Assembly: GCA_024234995.1 (NCBI GenBank)
Contig: JACKNF010000001.1
Location: forward strand, 186,001 to 250,000
Length of the DNA stretch: 64,000 bases
Direction: 5' to 3'
Source of the DNA: Gammaproteobacteria bacterium
GTDB taxonomy: Bacteria > Pseudomonadota > Gammaproteobacteria > Competibacterales > Competibacteraceae
This document shows positions 50,631-59,750 of this stretch, one piece after another. The number at the start of each line of letters is the position of its first letter. Position 1 is the stretch's first letter. Below the pieces are notes generated by a model, which did no database searches, was not told where the DNA came from, and was given only the letters and a program-made list of their open reading frames with translations. Position numbers and translations under genes: made by a program.

Positions 50631-52847
50631 TCAATACAATTCCACCGGATCAATATCCAGCGACCAGCGCACCTGGCGATCGGTGCGTTCTGCCCATAAC
50701 AGCGTGGTCCAGCGATCGAGGAAGCGATGCAACACCTGACGCTGCATCGCCTGAATCAATAGATGTGCCCGATAGCGGCCTGCGCGGCGTTCCATGGGCG
50801 CTGGGGCCGGTCCCAGCAACTCCAGTCCATCGGCCAATGGCCCGGCTAAGGCCAGCGCCATTTGTAAAAAACCTGTCGCCCGTTCTGGATCAACGGCTTC
50901 TGCCCGCAACAAGGCTTGGTAGGCGAAAGGCGGTAACAACGCTGCTTGGCGCTCCGCCAGGGCTTCTGCCGCAAAGGCCGTGTAACCTCGTGAGACCAGG
51001 GTGCGTAACAATGGATGATTGGGGTGATGCGTTTGGATGATGACAGTGCCAGGCTTTTCCGCTCGCCCGGCTCTCCCAGCCACTTGCAGGATCAATTGCG
51101 CCATGCGCTCACTGGCGCGGAAATCGATTCCATATAACCCTTGGTCGGCATCAATGATCCCGACCAAGGTAACATCAGGAAAGTGATGGCCCTTGGCCAG
51201 CATTTGCGTGCCAATCAACAGGCGGCGGCCACCGGCCTGAATTTCCGCCAATAAGGTTTCCAGACTACCGCGCCGGCGGGTGCTGTCGCGATCCATACGA
51301 GCAATGCCGGTCTCGGGAAATTCCTGACGAAGAGCAATTTCCAGCCGTTCGGTGCCCTGGCCAAATCCCCGTAGATCGACACTGCCGCAGAGTGGACAGA
51401 CGCTATCTACAGGGCGTTGATCGCCGCAATGGTGGCAGATCAAACGCTGGCTGCGCAGGTGCAATGTCATGCGAGCGTCACAATGCCGGCATTGACTCAG
51501 CCAACCACATTCGTGACAAAGTAGCATTGGGGCGAAGCCACGCCGGTTGAGAAACAGCAAAACCTGCTCGTTCCGATCCAAGTGAGCGTGAATCCGTTCC
51601 AGCAAGGGCTGTGAAAGCCCTTCGCGCATCGGTTGCCGGCGCACATCGAGAATCTGGATGGGCGGTTTGCTGCCGCCGCCGGCCCGTTCGGGCAGAAGTA
51701 ACAGGTCGTAGCGGCAACGCTGGGCATTGTGACAGCTTTCCAGAGCTGGAGTGGCTGAACCCAGCACGACCGGAATGCCAAGCTGTTGACCTCGGATCAC
51801 CGCCAGATCACGGGCATGGTAACGGAAGCCATCTTGCTGCTTGAAAGATAGATCGTGTTCTTCGTCAATGATCAGAATGCCCGGCGCTTGCAGGGGGGCG
51901 AACACTGCGGAACGGGTGCCGACCACGACACGGGCACGGCCCTCGCGCGCTAGTAACCAAGCGTTGAGCCGCTCAGCGTCGCTGAGGCCGGAGTGTGAGA
52001 CTGCCAGTGGTCCAGGTAACCGTTCCCGGAAGCGCGCCAGCAATTGTGGTGTCAGACCGATTTCCGGGGTTAGCACGAGTGCCTGCCGGCCATGCGCCAG
52101 CACTGCCTCGATTACTTGCAGGTAAACCTCGGTTTTACCGCTGCCAGTGACGCCTTCCAGCAGAAATACTTGAAAACGATCCAGGGCTGAGGTGATGGCA
52201 GCAATCGCCTCGGTTTGGGCCAAGGTCAACACGGGCGGTGGCTGGGAGAAATGCGGAGCAGACGAGGAAACTTTGGGCGCGGCGTTTTGCTCTGCCCAGC
52301 CCTTGTCGCGCAAGGCGCGAAGGACGGCCGTGCTATTGCTCACTACTGGACGCAATGTTTCCGGTTCAGCGCCATCAGGGCAATGTGCCAGATAGTCGAG
52401 TAGCCGCCACTGAGCAGGAGCGCGGCGCAGGAGGCTGGCACTGTCAGCAAACGCAGTGTGGCCCGCGGCCGTAATCCGCCAGACAGGCGCTGGGGCTGGG
52501 TGGGCCGCAGGTTCGCCTTGTCGCAACAACACAGGCAAGGCAGTCGTAAAAACTTCCCCAAGAGGATGGTGATAGTAACGTTGCGCCCACTGGATCAATA
52601 CGAGAACATCGGCGGGCAGCACTGGTTCAGTGTCGAGTATCGCCAGTGCTGGTCTGAGGCTGGCGATATCTAACGGGGTGTCAGTGCCCAGTTCGACCAA
52701 AAAGCCAATGACTTGCCGCCGGCCGAAGGGAACGCGCACCCGCATTCCTGGCTGTAGTGCAGCCGGATCACAGCCCGGTGGCGGCAGATAATCGAACGTT
52801 CGATACAGAGGCGAAGGGACGGCGATCCGCAGGATCAGACCGGACAC
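50631..52847 (-). CDS. priA: Primosomal replication restart helicase PriA
   Basis: 738 aa. A 3'-DNA-binding N-terminal domain, a DEAH-type helicase core with Walker A EGVTGSGKTE near 231-240 and DEEH near 328-331, and a zinc-binding insertion with eight Cys (LCHECGWLSQCRHCD, then ICHHCGDQRPV and VCPLCGSVDL), followed by the second RecA-like domain (GTQMLAKGHHFPDVTLVGI) and a C-terminal domain. It restarts stalled replication forks. It follows bamB by 8 bases and so ends a long operon. Length is normal (about 730). Confidence 0.96.
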   Translation of the reverse strand: MSGLILRIAVPSPLYRTFDYLPPPGCDPAALQPGMRVRVPFGRRQVIGFLVELGTDTPLDIASLRPALAILDTEPVLPADVLVLIQWAQRYYHHPLGEVFTTALPVLLRQGEPAAHPAPAPVWRITAAGHTAFADSASLLRRAPAQWRLLDYLAHCPDGAEPETLRPVVSNSTAVLRALRDKGWAEQNAAPKVSSSAPHFSQPPPVLTLAQTEAIAAITSALDRFQVFLLEGVTGSGKTEVYLQVIEAVLAHGRQALVLTPEIGLTPQLLARFRERLPGPLAVSHSGLSDAERLNAWLLAREGRARVVVGTRSAVFAPLQAPGILIIDEEHDLSFKQQDGFRYHARDLAVIRGQQLGIPVVLGSATPALESCHNAQRCRYDLLLLPERAGGGSKPPIQILDVRRQPMREGLSQPLLERIHAHLDRNEQVLLFLNRRGFAPMLLCHECGWLSQCRHCDARMTLHLRSQRLICHHCGDQRPVDSVCPLCGSVDLRGFGQGTERLEIALRQEFPETGIARMDRDSTRRRGSLETLLAEIQAGGRRLLIGTQMLAKGHHFPDVTLVGIIDADQGLYGIDFRASERMAQLILQVAGRAGRAEKPGTVIIQTHHPNHPLLRTLVSRGYTAFAAEALAERQAALLPPFAYQALLRAEAVDPERATGFLQMALALAGPLADGLELLGPAPAPMERRAGRYRAHLLIQAMQRQVLHRFLDRWTTLLWAERTDRQVRWSLDIDPVELY

Positions 52848-52855
52848 CGGGCTGC

Positions 52856-54016
52856 TCAGCTCCCAGCGCGGAACGCGCCGAGGGTGCCGCCTTGACCTTG
52901 GATGAAGACAATATCGCCAATGGCAACCGGCGGCGTCACAATGGCTTTGCTAGCCGCGCGCAGCCGGCCCACGATCCGGCCATCTTCTTTGCGCATCCAG
53001 TGCAGATAACCTTCGAAGTCGCCGACTACGACATGGTCAGTGGTTACGACAGGGGCAGACAACCGGCGGCCGGTCAATTCCGTCTGTTTCCAGAATGTGC
53101 TGCCGGTGGCGCGGTCCAGCGCTAGCACAGCGTCGGTATCATCGCTGGTATACACTTGCCGGGCATCCACATCCAGTCCTGCGTAACTGGATATGTCACG
53201 GTTCCAGAGCAGGTTTCCGCTGTGCATGTCGATGGCGGCGATATTGCCGCGATAGGCAGCGAGGTAGAGCGTATCGGCGAACACCTTCGGTTCAGAATCG
53301 ATGTCGATCAGCCGTTCGATCTCGGTGCGTCCGCGTGGTATGGCGACAGTTTTCTCAGTTAGCGGCAAACCTTTTGTCAATGCCAGGACCAGCAGCTTGC
53401 CACTGTCGAGTCCAGCGATGACCAGATCACGAGTCACGACTGGCGGGGCATTGCCACGCAGGCTAAGGGCCGGCATGGCATAAGTGAAAACCCAGCGCTG
53501 TTCCCCGGAATCTGCATCAAGCCCGGTGAATTTTCCATCGACCGTGCGAATTACCACGATGCCGCTGGCGGCGCGCGGGGGGGCCAGTACTTCGCTGGAG
53601 ACCTGAGCATGCCAAGCTTCCTGGCCGTTTTCCTGGCGTAGCGCGATGACCTCTCCTTTACTGGTTCCAGCCAACACCAGGCCGTTGCCGCTAACGCCCA
53701 CTCCGCCGGAGATCGGCAGATTGGTTGAGGTTTCCCATAGCCGTTGCCCGCTTAGCGCATCTAACGCTGTGACTGTTCCATCATGACTGGCAGCGTAGAC
53801 GCGTCCATCAACCAAGGCTGGAGTCAGGCGGATAAATTGTTTTTCAGCGCCAGAACCGATCTGGGTTTCCCAAAGTTGCTGGACACCAACCGGCTGATCA
53901 ATGGTTTTAAGCGCCGCTGGGGGAATCGAGTTGTCAGAACCACCGAACCAACCGCCGATGGTGCTGCAACCGGTGCTCAAGATTAGGATCAAGAGAGAAA
54001 GGGCGAGGCGGATCAT
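52856..54016 (-). CDS. bamB: Outer membrane protein assembly factor BamB
   Basis: 386 aa outer-membrane lipoprotein of the BAM complex. A signal peptide ends at a lipobox LSTGC (Cys17). Eight-bladed PQQ/beta-propeller repeats follow, with motifs such as DALSGQRLWE, DADSGEQRWVF and DMHSGNLLWNRD. It overlaps the yfgM-like gene by 4 bases and is followed by priA; in E. coli the next gene is der, so the order differs here. Intact. Confidence 0.94.
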   Translation of the reverse strand: MIRLALSLLILILSTGCSTIGGWFGGSDNSIPPAALKTIDQPVGVQQLWETQIGSGAEKQFIRLTPALVDGRVYAASHDGTVTALDALSGQRLWETSTNLPISGGVGVSGNGLVLAGTSKGEVIALRQENGQEAWHAQVSSEVLAPPRAASGIVVIRTVDGKFTGLDADSGEQRWVFTYAMPALSLRGNAPPVVTRDLVIAGLDSGKLLVLALTKGLPLTEKTVAIPRGRTEIERLIDIDSEPKVFADTLYLAAYRGNIAAIDMHSGNLLWNRDISSYAGLDVDARQVYTSDDTDAVLALDRATGSTFWKQTELTGRRLSAPVVTTDHVVVGDFEGYLHWMRKEDGRIVGRLRAASKAIVTPPVAIGDIVFIQGQGGTLGAFRAGS

Positions 54017-55260
54017 GATGGCGGACCTGAAGTGGATGCGGGAGATATTGGAGCCGGTCCGGTGGCCGGAACAGACTCTACGGGAGCTGGTGCCGGGGCA
54101 GGCTCAATTACTGCGGGTTTCAGAGTCGATTCCACAGAAGCGGGTTCAACTTCGACCGGTTTCGGGGCAGCTTCGGCGGGCGCAGGTTTAGCTTCTGCCG
54201 GTTCGGCCGGTTTCGGGGCAGCTTCGGCGGGCGCGGGTTCAGCTTCTGCCGGTTCGGCCGGTTTCGGGGCAGCTTCGGCGGGCGCAGGTTTAGCTTCTGC
54301 CGGTTTCGGGGCAGCTTCGGCGGGCGCAGGTTTAGCTTCTGCCGGTTCTAAGGCAGGTTTGGTCGCCGGTTCTGGCTCTGCAGGAGCAGGCTTAGCCGCG
54401 ACTGGTTCTTGAGCAGGCTCAGCCGCTACCGGTTCCTGGACCGGAGCGGGTTCGGTTACCCCTGATTCCGGAGCAGATCCCACAGAAGCCGGTGCTGCTG
54501 AAATAGGCTCTGGGACCGGTTTTGCGGCTGGGACGGGAAGTTCCGGGGTGGATTCCGGAGTTGGGGTAGCTTCTGGTGCGAGAGCAGTTGGGGTATTGGC
54601 AACTGGCGGTGGTGGAGCCGGTGCGGTAATGACCGTGTCAGCAGTGGGCACAGCTAAGTTGTCGAGTTTAATCTGCAGGATACGGTTGGCACTGCCTGCT
54701 GCCAATGCTGCAGTATAGGCAGCCCGGGCCTTTGCAGTATCGTTGCTAGCCAGGTAAATATCACCCCGTAGCTCTTCCAATTCTGTCGTCAGGCTGGCAG
54801 TGTTGATAGTGTCCAATAGTTTTTTGGCATCGCTTAATTGGTCAGTAGCAAACCATATCCGTGCCAGCCGGAGCCGTGCGATATCTCCAAGTTCAGCAAG
54901 CTTGGTGTGATCGATGACCCACTGCAACTGCTGGATAGCTGTGGTGCTGTCGCCGCTGTCCATTGCCAGTTTAGCCAGCCGCAGCGCCGTCAAAGCGGCG
55001 TAAGGTGAGCCTGGAGAGGCTGCTAATAAAGCCTGACCACTTTGGCGCGCTTGGTGATTATCCGGTTCCTCTACTGCTTTAATAAAGGCGTCATAGCTCA
55101 GGGAAGCCTGCTCCACCTCGGTGTCGCGATAGGTATTCCAGTACCGCCAGCCGAAGATCGCGGCGACGCCCAAGACAATGCCGGCAATGATGCTGAGGCC
55201 ATTGTCGCGCCACCATTTTTTAAGGTCTTCGACGCGTTCGTCATCGGTGTATTGCTCCAT
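54013..55260 (-). CDS. yfgM: YfgM-like ancillary protein with a long Pro/Ala/Glu-repeat tail
   Basis: 415 aa. Residues 1-205 match YfgM: a cytoplasmic start (EQYTDDERVEDLKKWWRDNG), one membrane helix (LSIIAGIVLGVAAIFGWRYW) and a periplasmic TPR-like domain (SPYAALTALRLAKLAMDSGD). YfgM works with PpiD and the Sec translocon. The remaining 210 residues are low-complexity, rich in Pro, Ala, Glu and Lys, and contain tandem copies of AKPAPAEAAPKPAE-type units (encoded at 54160-54345). E. coli YfgM has about 206 aa and lacks this tail. It lies between hisS and bamB, the conserved location, and overlaps bamB by ATGA. Confidence 0.88.
   Translation of the reverse strand: MEQYTDDERVEDLKKWWRDNGLSIIAGIVLGVAAIFGWRYWNTYRDTEVEQASLSYDAFIKAVEEPDNHQARQSGQALLAASPGSPYAALTALRLAKLAMDSGDSTTAIQQLQWVIDHTKLAELGDIARLRLARIWFATDQLSDAKKLLDTINTASLTTELEELRGDIYLASNDTAKARAAYTAALAAGSANRILQIKLDNLAVPTADTVITAPAPPPPVANTPTALAPEATPTPESTPELPVPAAKPVPEPISAAPASVGSAPESGVTEPAPVQEPVAAEPAQEPVAAKPAPAEPEPATKPALEPAEAKPAPAEAAPKPAEAKPAPAEAAPKPAEPAEAEPAPAEAAPKPAEPAEAKPAPAEAAPKPVEVEPASVESTLKPAVIEPAPAPAPVESVPATGPAPISPASTSGPPS
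54160..54345. repeat. Tandem repeat in the yfgM tail
   Basis: Four near-identical copies of tttcggggcagcttcggcgg plus the following codons start at 54160, 54211, 54262 and 54304. The spacings are 51, 51 and 42 bases, so units are 17 or 14 codons and stay in frame. Copy number could vary between strains. Confidence 0.9.
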
Positions 55261-55340
55261 CCGGTTATATCCTCCAGCAATTCAGGTTAATTCTTTAAGC
55301 GAGGCAGCCAAACCCGTTGGAAGCCTTCTACATCAAAACA

Positions 55341-56624
55341 TTAAGGCATCGCCCTTAATGCTGCGCGCAGCCAGTCAACCGCCTGATCTTGCGATAAGGT
55401 AATCTGTTCACCCTGGAAGTCACGCAAGGGTTTGATCGCCAAAGCACCGGCGCTCACTTCGTTCTCAGCCAGAATTAGGGCAAACCGGGCGCCACTGTGA
55501 TCAGCGCGGCGGAATTGAGCCTTGAACCCGCCGCCGCCGCAGTTCATTCGCAAGCGTAGCACCGGTAACTGGTCCCGCAGTCTTTCGGCTAGTGCCAGCG
55601 CTGCTTGCTGGGCAGCATCGCCAACGGCAATCAAATAAGCGTGCGGAGTAAGATCAACGCCCGGTTGATCGGCGGCGGCCAACATCGCAACCAGCCGCTC
55701 CAGACCCATTGCGAAACCGATTCCGGGTACAGCTTGGCCACCCAGTTGTTCAATCAATGCATCATAGCGGCCGCCTGCACAGATGGTCCCTTGCGCGCCT
55801 AGTGTATCGGTCACCCACTCAAATACCGTTTGGCTGTAGTAATCCAACCCTCGTACCAGGCGCGGATTAATTTCATAGGTGGTACCGGTGCTGTCCAGCA
55901 ACCCTTGCAATGTTTCGAAATGAACCTGGGATTCGGTATCCAGATGATCCAGCAGCGAAGGCGCTTCTTCAATCACCGTCCGCATCGCCGGATTCTTGCT
56001 GTCTAAAATACGCAGGGGGTTCGTATGTAGCCGCCGCAGACTGTCCTCGTCCAGCGTGCCATGCCGTGCCATGAAATAGGCCACCAGCCGTTCCCGGTAA
56101 GCGGTGCGAGCAACGTTGGAACCCAGAGAATTGAGTTGCAGTGTTACGTTATGAATACCAAGCCGCCGCCAAAGCCGAGCGGTCAGACTGATCAATTCAG
56201 CATCAATGTCAGGCCCGGCCATGCCATAGGCTTCAGCGCCAATCTGGTGAAACTGGCGATAACGGCCTTTCTGGGGCTTTTCGTAACGGAACATTGGGCC
56301 GGCATACCACAATCGCTGTGTTTGATTGTGCAACAGTCCATGTTCGATGCAGGCGCGTACGCAACCCGCGGTGCCTTCGGGGCGCAGGGTCAGGCTTTCA
56401 CCGTTGCGATCATTAAAGGTATACATCTCCTTTTCAACGATGTCGGTAACCTCGCCGATTGAGCGGGCGAACAGTTCAGTTTTTTCGACCAGCGGCAGGC
56501 GGATTTCATGGTAACCATAGGCGGCAAGCACCTCGCGGGTAGTCGTTTCCAGTGCCTGCCAATGCATCGATTCGGCAGGTAAAATATCATTCATGCCACG
56601 GATGGCTTGAAATTGCTTGGCCAT
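55341..56624 (-). CDS. hisS: Histidyl-tRNA synthetase
   Basis: 427 aa class II synthetase. Motif 1 region FQAIRGMNDILPAES, motif 2 TLRPEGTAGCVRACIEHGLL, RQFHQIGAEAYG and the His-specific blocks VRGLDYYSQTVFEW and GGRYDALIEQLGG, with the anticodon-binding domain at the end. Standard length. It lies after rodZ and before yfgM. The gene ispG (gcpE), which normally sits between rodZ and hisS, is absent; a 119-base gap with hairpins takes its place. Confidence 0.96.
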   Translation of the reverse strand: MAKQFQAIRGMNDILPAESMHWQALETTTREVLAAYGYHEIRLPLVEKTELFARSIGEVTDIVEKEMYTFNDRNGESLTLRPEGTAGCVRACIEHGLLHNQTQRLWYAGPMFRYEKPQKGRYRQFHQIGAEAYGMAGPDIDAELISLTARLWRRLGIHNVTLQLNSLGSNVARTAYRERLVAYFMARHGTLDEDSLRRLHTNPLRILDSKNPAMRTVIEEAPSLLDHLDTESQVHFETLQGLLDSTGTTYEINPRLVRGLDYYSQTVFEWVTDTLGAQGTICAGGRYDALIEQLGGQAVPGIGFAMGLERLVAMLAAADQPGVDLTPHAYLIAVGDAAQQAALALAERLRDQLPVLRLRMNCGGGGFKAQFRRADHSGARFALILAENEVSAGALAIKPLRDFQGEQITLSQDQAVDWLRAALRAMP

Positions 56625-56654
56625 GAGTTTGCTTTAGGTGGAAGCTGACTCACT

Positions 56655-56733
56655 GCTCTGCTCCTTTGAAGGGAGCAGGGCGGAGATATGAAGTCAATGC
56701 GGGTGGATTGAGTTGTCTCTACGGGGCAACTCA
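56655..56733. repeat. Two hairpins between rodZ and hisS (REP-like plus a second palindrome)
   Basis: ctgctcc (56658-56664) / gggagcag (56671-56678) is a short perfect hairpin with loop tttgaa. tgagttg (56709-56715) / caactca (56727-56733) is a second. They sit in the place normally taken by ispG. Confidence 0.5.
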
Positions 56734-56743
56734 CCGAAGGGCG

Positions 56744-57835
56744 CTAATCGCGATCCAAGGTGAATCGGCTTACAGTACCACGCCGGGGCACGTAGACCGT
56801 GGTGTCAACCAAGCGGTCATCCAGAATGATGCGGGCAGCGGGTGCATTGCCCAAGGTCACCTTGAAGGGTGCTGGTCCTGACAGAGCATGTGTGGTATTC
56901 GCTTTCATCAGGCGGCTGGTGAGTATATTGCCCTGTGCATCCTTAACCTCCACCCAGCAATCGTTGCTGAATTCCAGCAGTAGCTTCGCTTCGCCATCAG
57001 CATTCGCTGGCGAATGTGAATCATCCGGGTGCGCGGTAAAGGCGGTTGGCGCAACGATGGCGGTTTGTACCCCGGATACGGACAGTACGGGCGCTGGCTC
57101 TGGTGAGGACGCATGCGGCGCAGCAGGCGCCGGCGATTGGAGCGCCGTGAAGACTACTGAAGGCACAGGAACCTCTCCCCGCGCTGGAGCGGATTCAGCG
57201 GGCTGAGGCGCGGGAGGCGATGCACTGGCTAGCGATGTTGCCGGTGCCGGATCAGGCGGGGATGCCGTATCCGGGTTGGCCGTTTCAGCTGATTTGAATT
57301 GGAATGGATATTGCGTCTGAGTTGTCGCCTTCACCATATTATTGGCTATATGGCCAACATCAGCGGGTTGCTCGTCCGACCACAATACCGCCAAGCGGCT
57401 AGGATCAAGGTCGGGCAGGTGCTGAATGGCAGTCCAGCCGATGCCGATTAATAATGCCAAGTAGAGCAGGCCGCGTAGATCGCGTGTTCGGGCCTGGCGG
57501 CGCAGTGGATGCACCACTTGAAGTGGTGGGAGATCCTGGCTAACGATGCCAATTTGTTCCCGATAGCGTTCCAGTACTTGGTGGTCTGGCATGCTCAGTA
57601 ATCGCGCGTAGCGGCTGAGGTAGCCACGCACGAATACGGGTGGTCCCAACCGGGCGAAGTCGTCACTCTCAATGGCCTGAATGATGGACGGATTCAGCAT
57701 GAGGTGGCGGGCAACATCGCGCTGGTCGGCGCCATGGCTGGTACGAACCTGAGCGAACCAGGCACCTAGCGATTCGGCATGGGTACTGGCGGATTCGGCC
57801 AGTGGAGTGAAATCAGCAGTGATCTCGTGGGACAT
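56744..57835 (-). CDS. rodZ: Cytoskeleton protein RodZ
   Basis: 363 aa. N-terminal HTH_25 helix-turn-helix (LGAWFAQVRTSHGADQRDVARHLMLN near 24-49, then VFVRGYLSRYARLL), one membrane helix (GLLYLALLIGIGWTAIQHL near 121-139), a Pro/Ala-rich spacer, and a C-terminal DUF4115 domain with CWVEVKDAQGNILTSRLMKA. RodZ links the MreB cytoskeleton to the cell wall machinery and sets rod shape. Placed directly after pilF (3 bases between them), the standard order. Confidence 0.93.
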   Translation of the reverse strand: MSHEITADFTPLAESASTHAESLGAWFAQVRTSHGADQRDVARHLMLNPSIIQAIESDDFARLGPPVFVRGYLSRYARLLSMPDHQVLERYREQIGIVSQDLPPLQVVHPLRRQARTRDLRGLLYLALLIGIGWTAIQHLPDLDPSRLAVLWSDEQPADVGHIANNMVKATTQTQYPFQFKSAETANPDTASPPDPAPATSLASASPPAPQPAESAPARGEVPVPSVVFTALQSPAPAAPHASSPEPAPVLSVSGVQTAIVAPTAFTAHPDDSHSPANADGEAKLLLEFSNDCWVEVKDAQGNILTSRLMKANTTHALSGPAPFKVTLGNAPAARIILDDRLVDTTVYVPRRGTVSRFTLDRD

Positions 57836-57838
57836 AAG

Positions 57839-58597
57839 CTATTCCGGCTGTTTTAGGCGGCGGGCTTCATCAGAATTCGGATACTGCGCCACCAAGAGGG
57901 CACTGTAATCCCGGCGCAAGAGCGGGTCCCCATCTTGGGAGGATTCAATGGTAATGCCAAGCCACAGGCTTTGCAGTGTCGGGCGGCTCTGGCTATGGTA
58001 GCGTTGCAGGAAGGCGCGAGCCTGTAACGTCTTGTTCTGGGTTTGACTGAGCCGGGCCAGTTCGAGCAGGGCGCCGGCATTATTGGGATTGATATCCAGC
58101 GCCTGACGCAACCAGGCTTCGGCTTGAACGGGGTCATTGCGCTGGCGCGCGCAGATGGCCAAACCGGTGTACGCCTCTGCTGTGTTGGCGCCGGCATTGT
58201 TCCGATCGGCAATGATTTTCTGAAACTCACTTTCGCCTTCCGCCGTCCGCGCCGGTTCACGCAGGCACAGGAATCGTGCAAAGTTCAGGCGAGCCAAGGT
58301 GTAGTCGGGCTTGAGGTCAATGGCTCGCCGGTAATGTTCGTTAGCGGGACCGTATTCATGGATTTCCTCATAGAGGACGGCAATGGCGTTATGGGCTTCG
58401 GGATAGTTGTCATGGTATTGCAGCGCTTTCAGCAGCTTTTCAGCCGCGACTTCAAAATGACCGGACTGCATGTAGCCGACGCCCAGCTTAAAATTGGCTT
58501 CGGCAACATTGCGGTTAAATTCTTGCTCCTGGGTACTGGCGCATGCCGCAAGCACCAGTGTCAAGGACAGCATGATCGGATAGGGAATGATCCGCAT
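57839..58597 (-). CDS. pilF: Type IV pilus biogenesis lipoprotein PilF/PilW
   Basis: 252 aa. Signal peptide with lipobox LAAC (Cys19), then a tetratricopeptide-repeat solenoid (YMQSGHFEVAAEKLLKALQYHD, EIHEYGPANEHYRRAIDLKP, TGLAICARQRNDPVQAEAWLRQALDIN). It supports PilQ secretin assembly in the outer membrane. Located between rlmN and rodZ, as in E. coli and Pseudomonas, 12 bases after rlmN. No pil structural genes lie in this window. Full length. Confidence 0.9.
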   Translation of the reverse strand: MRIIPYPIMLSLTLVLAACASTQEQEFNRNVAEANFKLGVGYMQSGHFEVAAEKLLKALQYHDNYPEAHNAIAVLYEEIHEYGPANEHYRRAIDLKPDYTLARLNFARFLCLREPARTAEGESEFQKIIADRNNAGANTAEAYTGLAICARQRNDPVQAEAWLRQALDINPNNAGALLELARLSQTQNKTLQARAFLQRYHSQSRPTLQSLWLGITIESSQDGDPLLRRDYSALLVAQYPNSDEARRLKQPE

Positions 58598-58609
58598 GAC
58601 AGTTCTCCC

Positions 58610-59704
58610 TTAGCCGGTTGCGAGTTGCACTACGCAATTCAGCCGGCGGCTGCGGGCTTGCACCTGGCCAGCGAGTTGGCCGCAAGCCGCAGCAATGTCG
58701 CCGCCACGGGTTTTGCGAATCACCGTGGTCAAGCCATGAGCCATCAACACCGCCTGAAAACGGGTGATAGCTGCGAGTCCGGATCGCTGATAGTGCGTGC
58801 CGGGAAATGGGTTGAACGGAATCAAGTTAACCTTAGATGGAATATCACGGATCAGCGCCGCCAGCGCCTGGGCATGTTGCTCAGAGTCATTGACTCTATC
58901 CAGAAGCACATACTCCCAGGTAATGCGGCGATGCGGCTTATCTATAATGTAATTTTTGCAAGCCGCCAGCAATTCGGCAATCGGGTATTTGCGGTTCAGC
59001 GGCACCAGTTCGTTACGCAGCTCATCCGTTGGCGCATGCAGAGAGACAGCAAGACTGACTTCGGAGACTTCTCGCAACCGGTACAGCGCGGGAACCACCC
59101 CGGCAGTGCTGAGGGTGACGCGGCGCTTGGAGATGCCGAAACTCAAATCATCTTGCATTAGACCGGTTGCTTTCACCACATTGGCGAAATTTAGCAGCGG
59201 CTCGCCCATGCCCATTAGCACGATGTTCGTGATGGCGCGATGGCCGTTGCGCTGATCGCCCAACAGGCGGCTGGCCTGCCAGACCTGGCCGATGATCTCG
59301 GCAACGGTGAGGTTACGGTTAAAGCCTTGTTGAGCGGTGGCGCAAAACGAACAGTCTAGCGGGCAGCCGATTTGCGAGGAGACGCACAATGTGCCGCGAT
59401 CCGGCTCGGGAATGAATACAGTTTCGATACTGTTGCCGTTGTCTAACCGGATCAGCCACTTGTGGGAACCGTCACGCGACGGTTGATCCAGCACGACCTG
59501 CGGCGGGCGAATCTCAGCGCATTCAGCCAAGCGTTCCCGTAGCGTCTTACTCAGGTTGGTCATGGCGGCGAAATCAGTAATGCGCTCGTGATAAATCCAT
59601 TTCATCATCTGGATCGCGCGGAAGGGTTTTTCGCCGAGTTGAGCGAAGAACACTTCCAGATCGCGGCGATCCAAATTGAGTAGATTGGTTTTATCAGCGG
59701 TCAT
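58610..59704 (-). CDS. rlmN: Dual-specificity RNA methyltransferase RlmN
   Basis: 364 aa radical-SAM enzyme making 2-methyladenosine in 23S rRNA and some tRNAs. The cluster motif is Cys-x3-Cys-x2-Cys in GCPLDCSFCATAQQG near 113-127; a conserved Cys is in the C-terminal GDIAAACGQLAGQ segment that forms the methyl-carrying partner. RRVTLSTAGVVP and SLAVSLHAPTDELRNELVP are family motifs. It follows ndk by about 46 bases and precedes pilF by 12 bases. Intact. Confidence 0.95.
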   Translation of the reverse strand: MTADKTNLLNLDRRDLEVFFAQLGEKPFRAIQMMKWIYHERITDFAAMTNLSKTLRERLAECAEIRPPQVVLDQPSRDGSHKWLIRLDNGNSIETVFIPEPDRGTLCVSSQIGCPLDCSFCATAQQGFNRNLTVAEIIGQVWQASRLLGDQRNGHRAITNIVLMGMGEPLLNFANVVKATGLMQDDLSFGISKRRVTLSTAGVVPALYRLREVSEVSLAVSLHAPTDELRNELVPLNRKYPIAELLAACKNYIIDKPHRRITWEYVLLDRVNDSEQHAQALAALIRDIPSKVNLIPFNPFPGTHYQRSGLAAITRFQAVLMAHGLTTVIRKTRGGDIAAACGQLAGQVQARSRRLNCVVQLATG

Positions 59705-59750
59705 GACAGTCGCTTTTGCCTATGATAGATAAACGATGGAAGAGAGCCGC

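Noticed and set aside
54160..54345. CRISPR-like array
   Set aside because: Units are contiguous, in frame and code for a Pro/Ala/Glu tail; no unique spacers.
58043..59161. 372-codon plus-strand ORF over pilF and rlmN
   Set aside because: Antisense shadow; both real genes carry clear motifs on the other strand.
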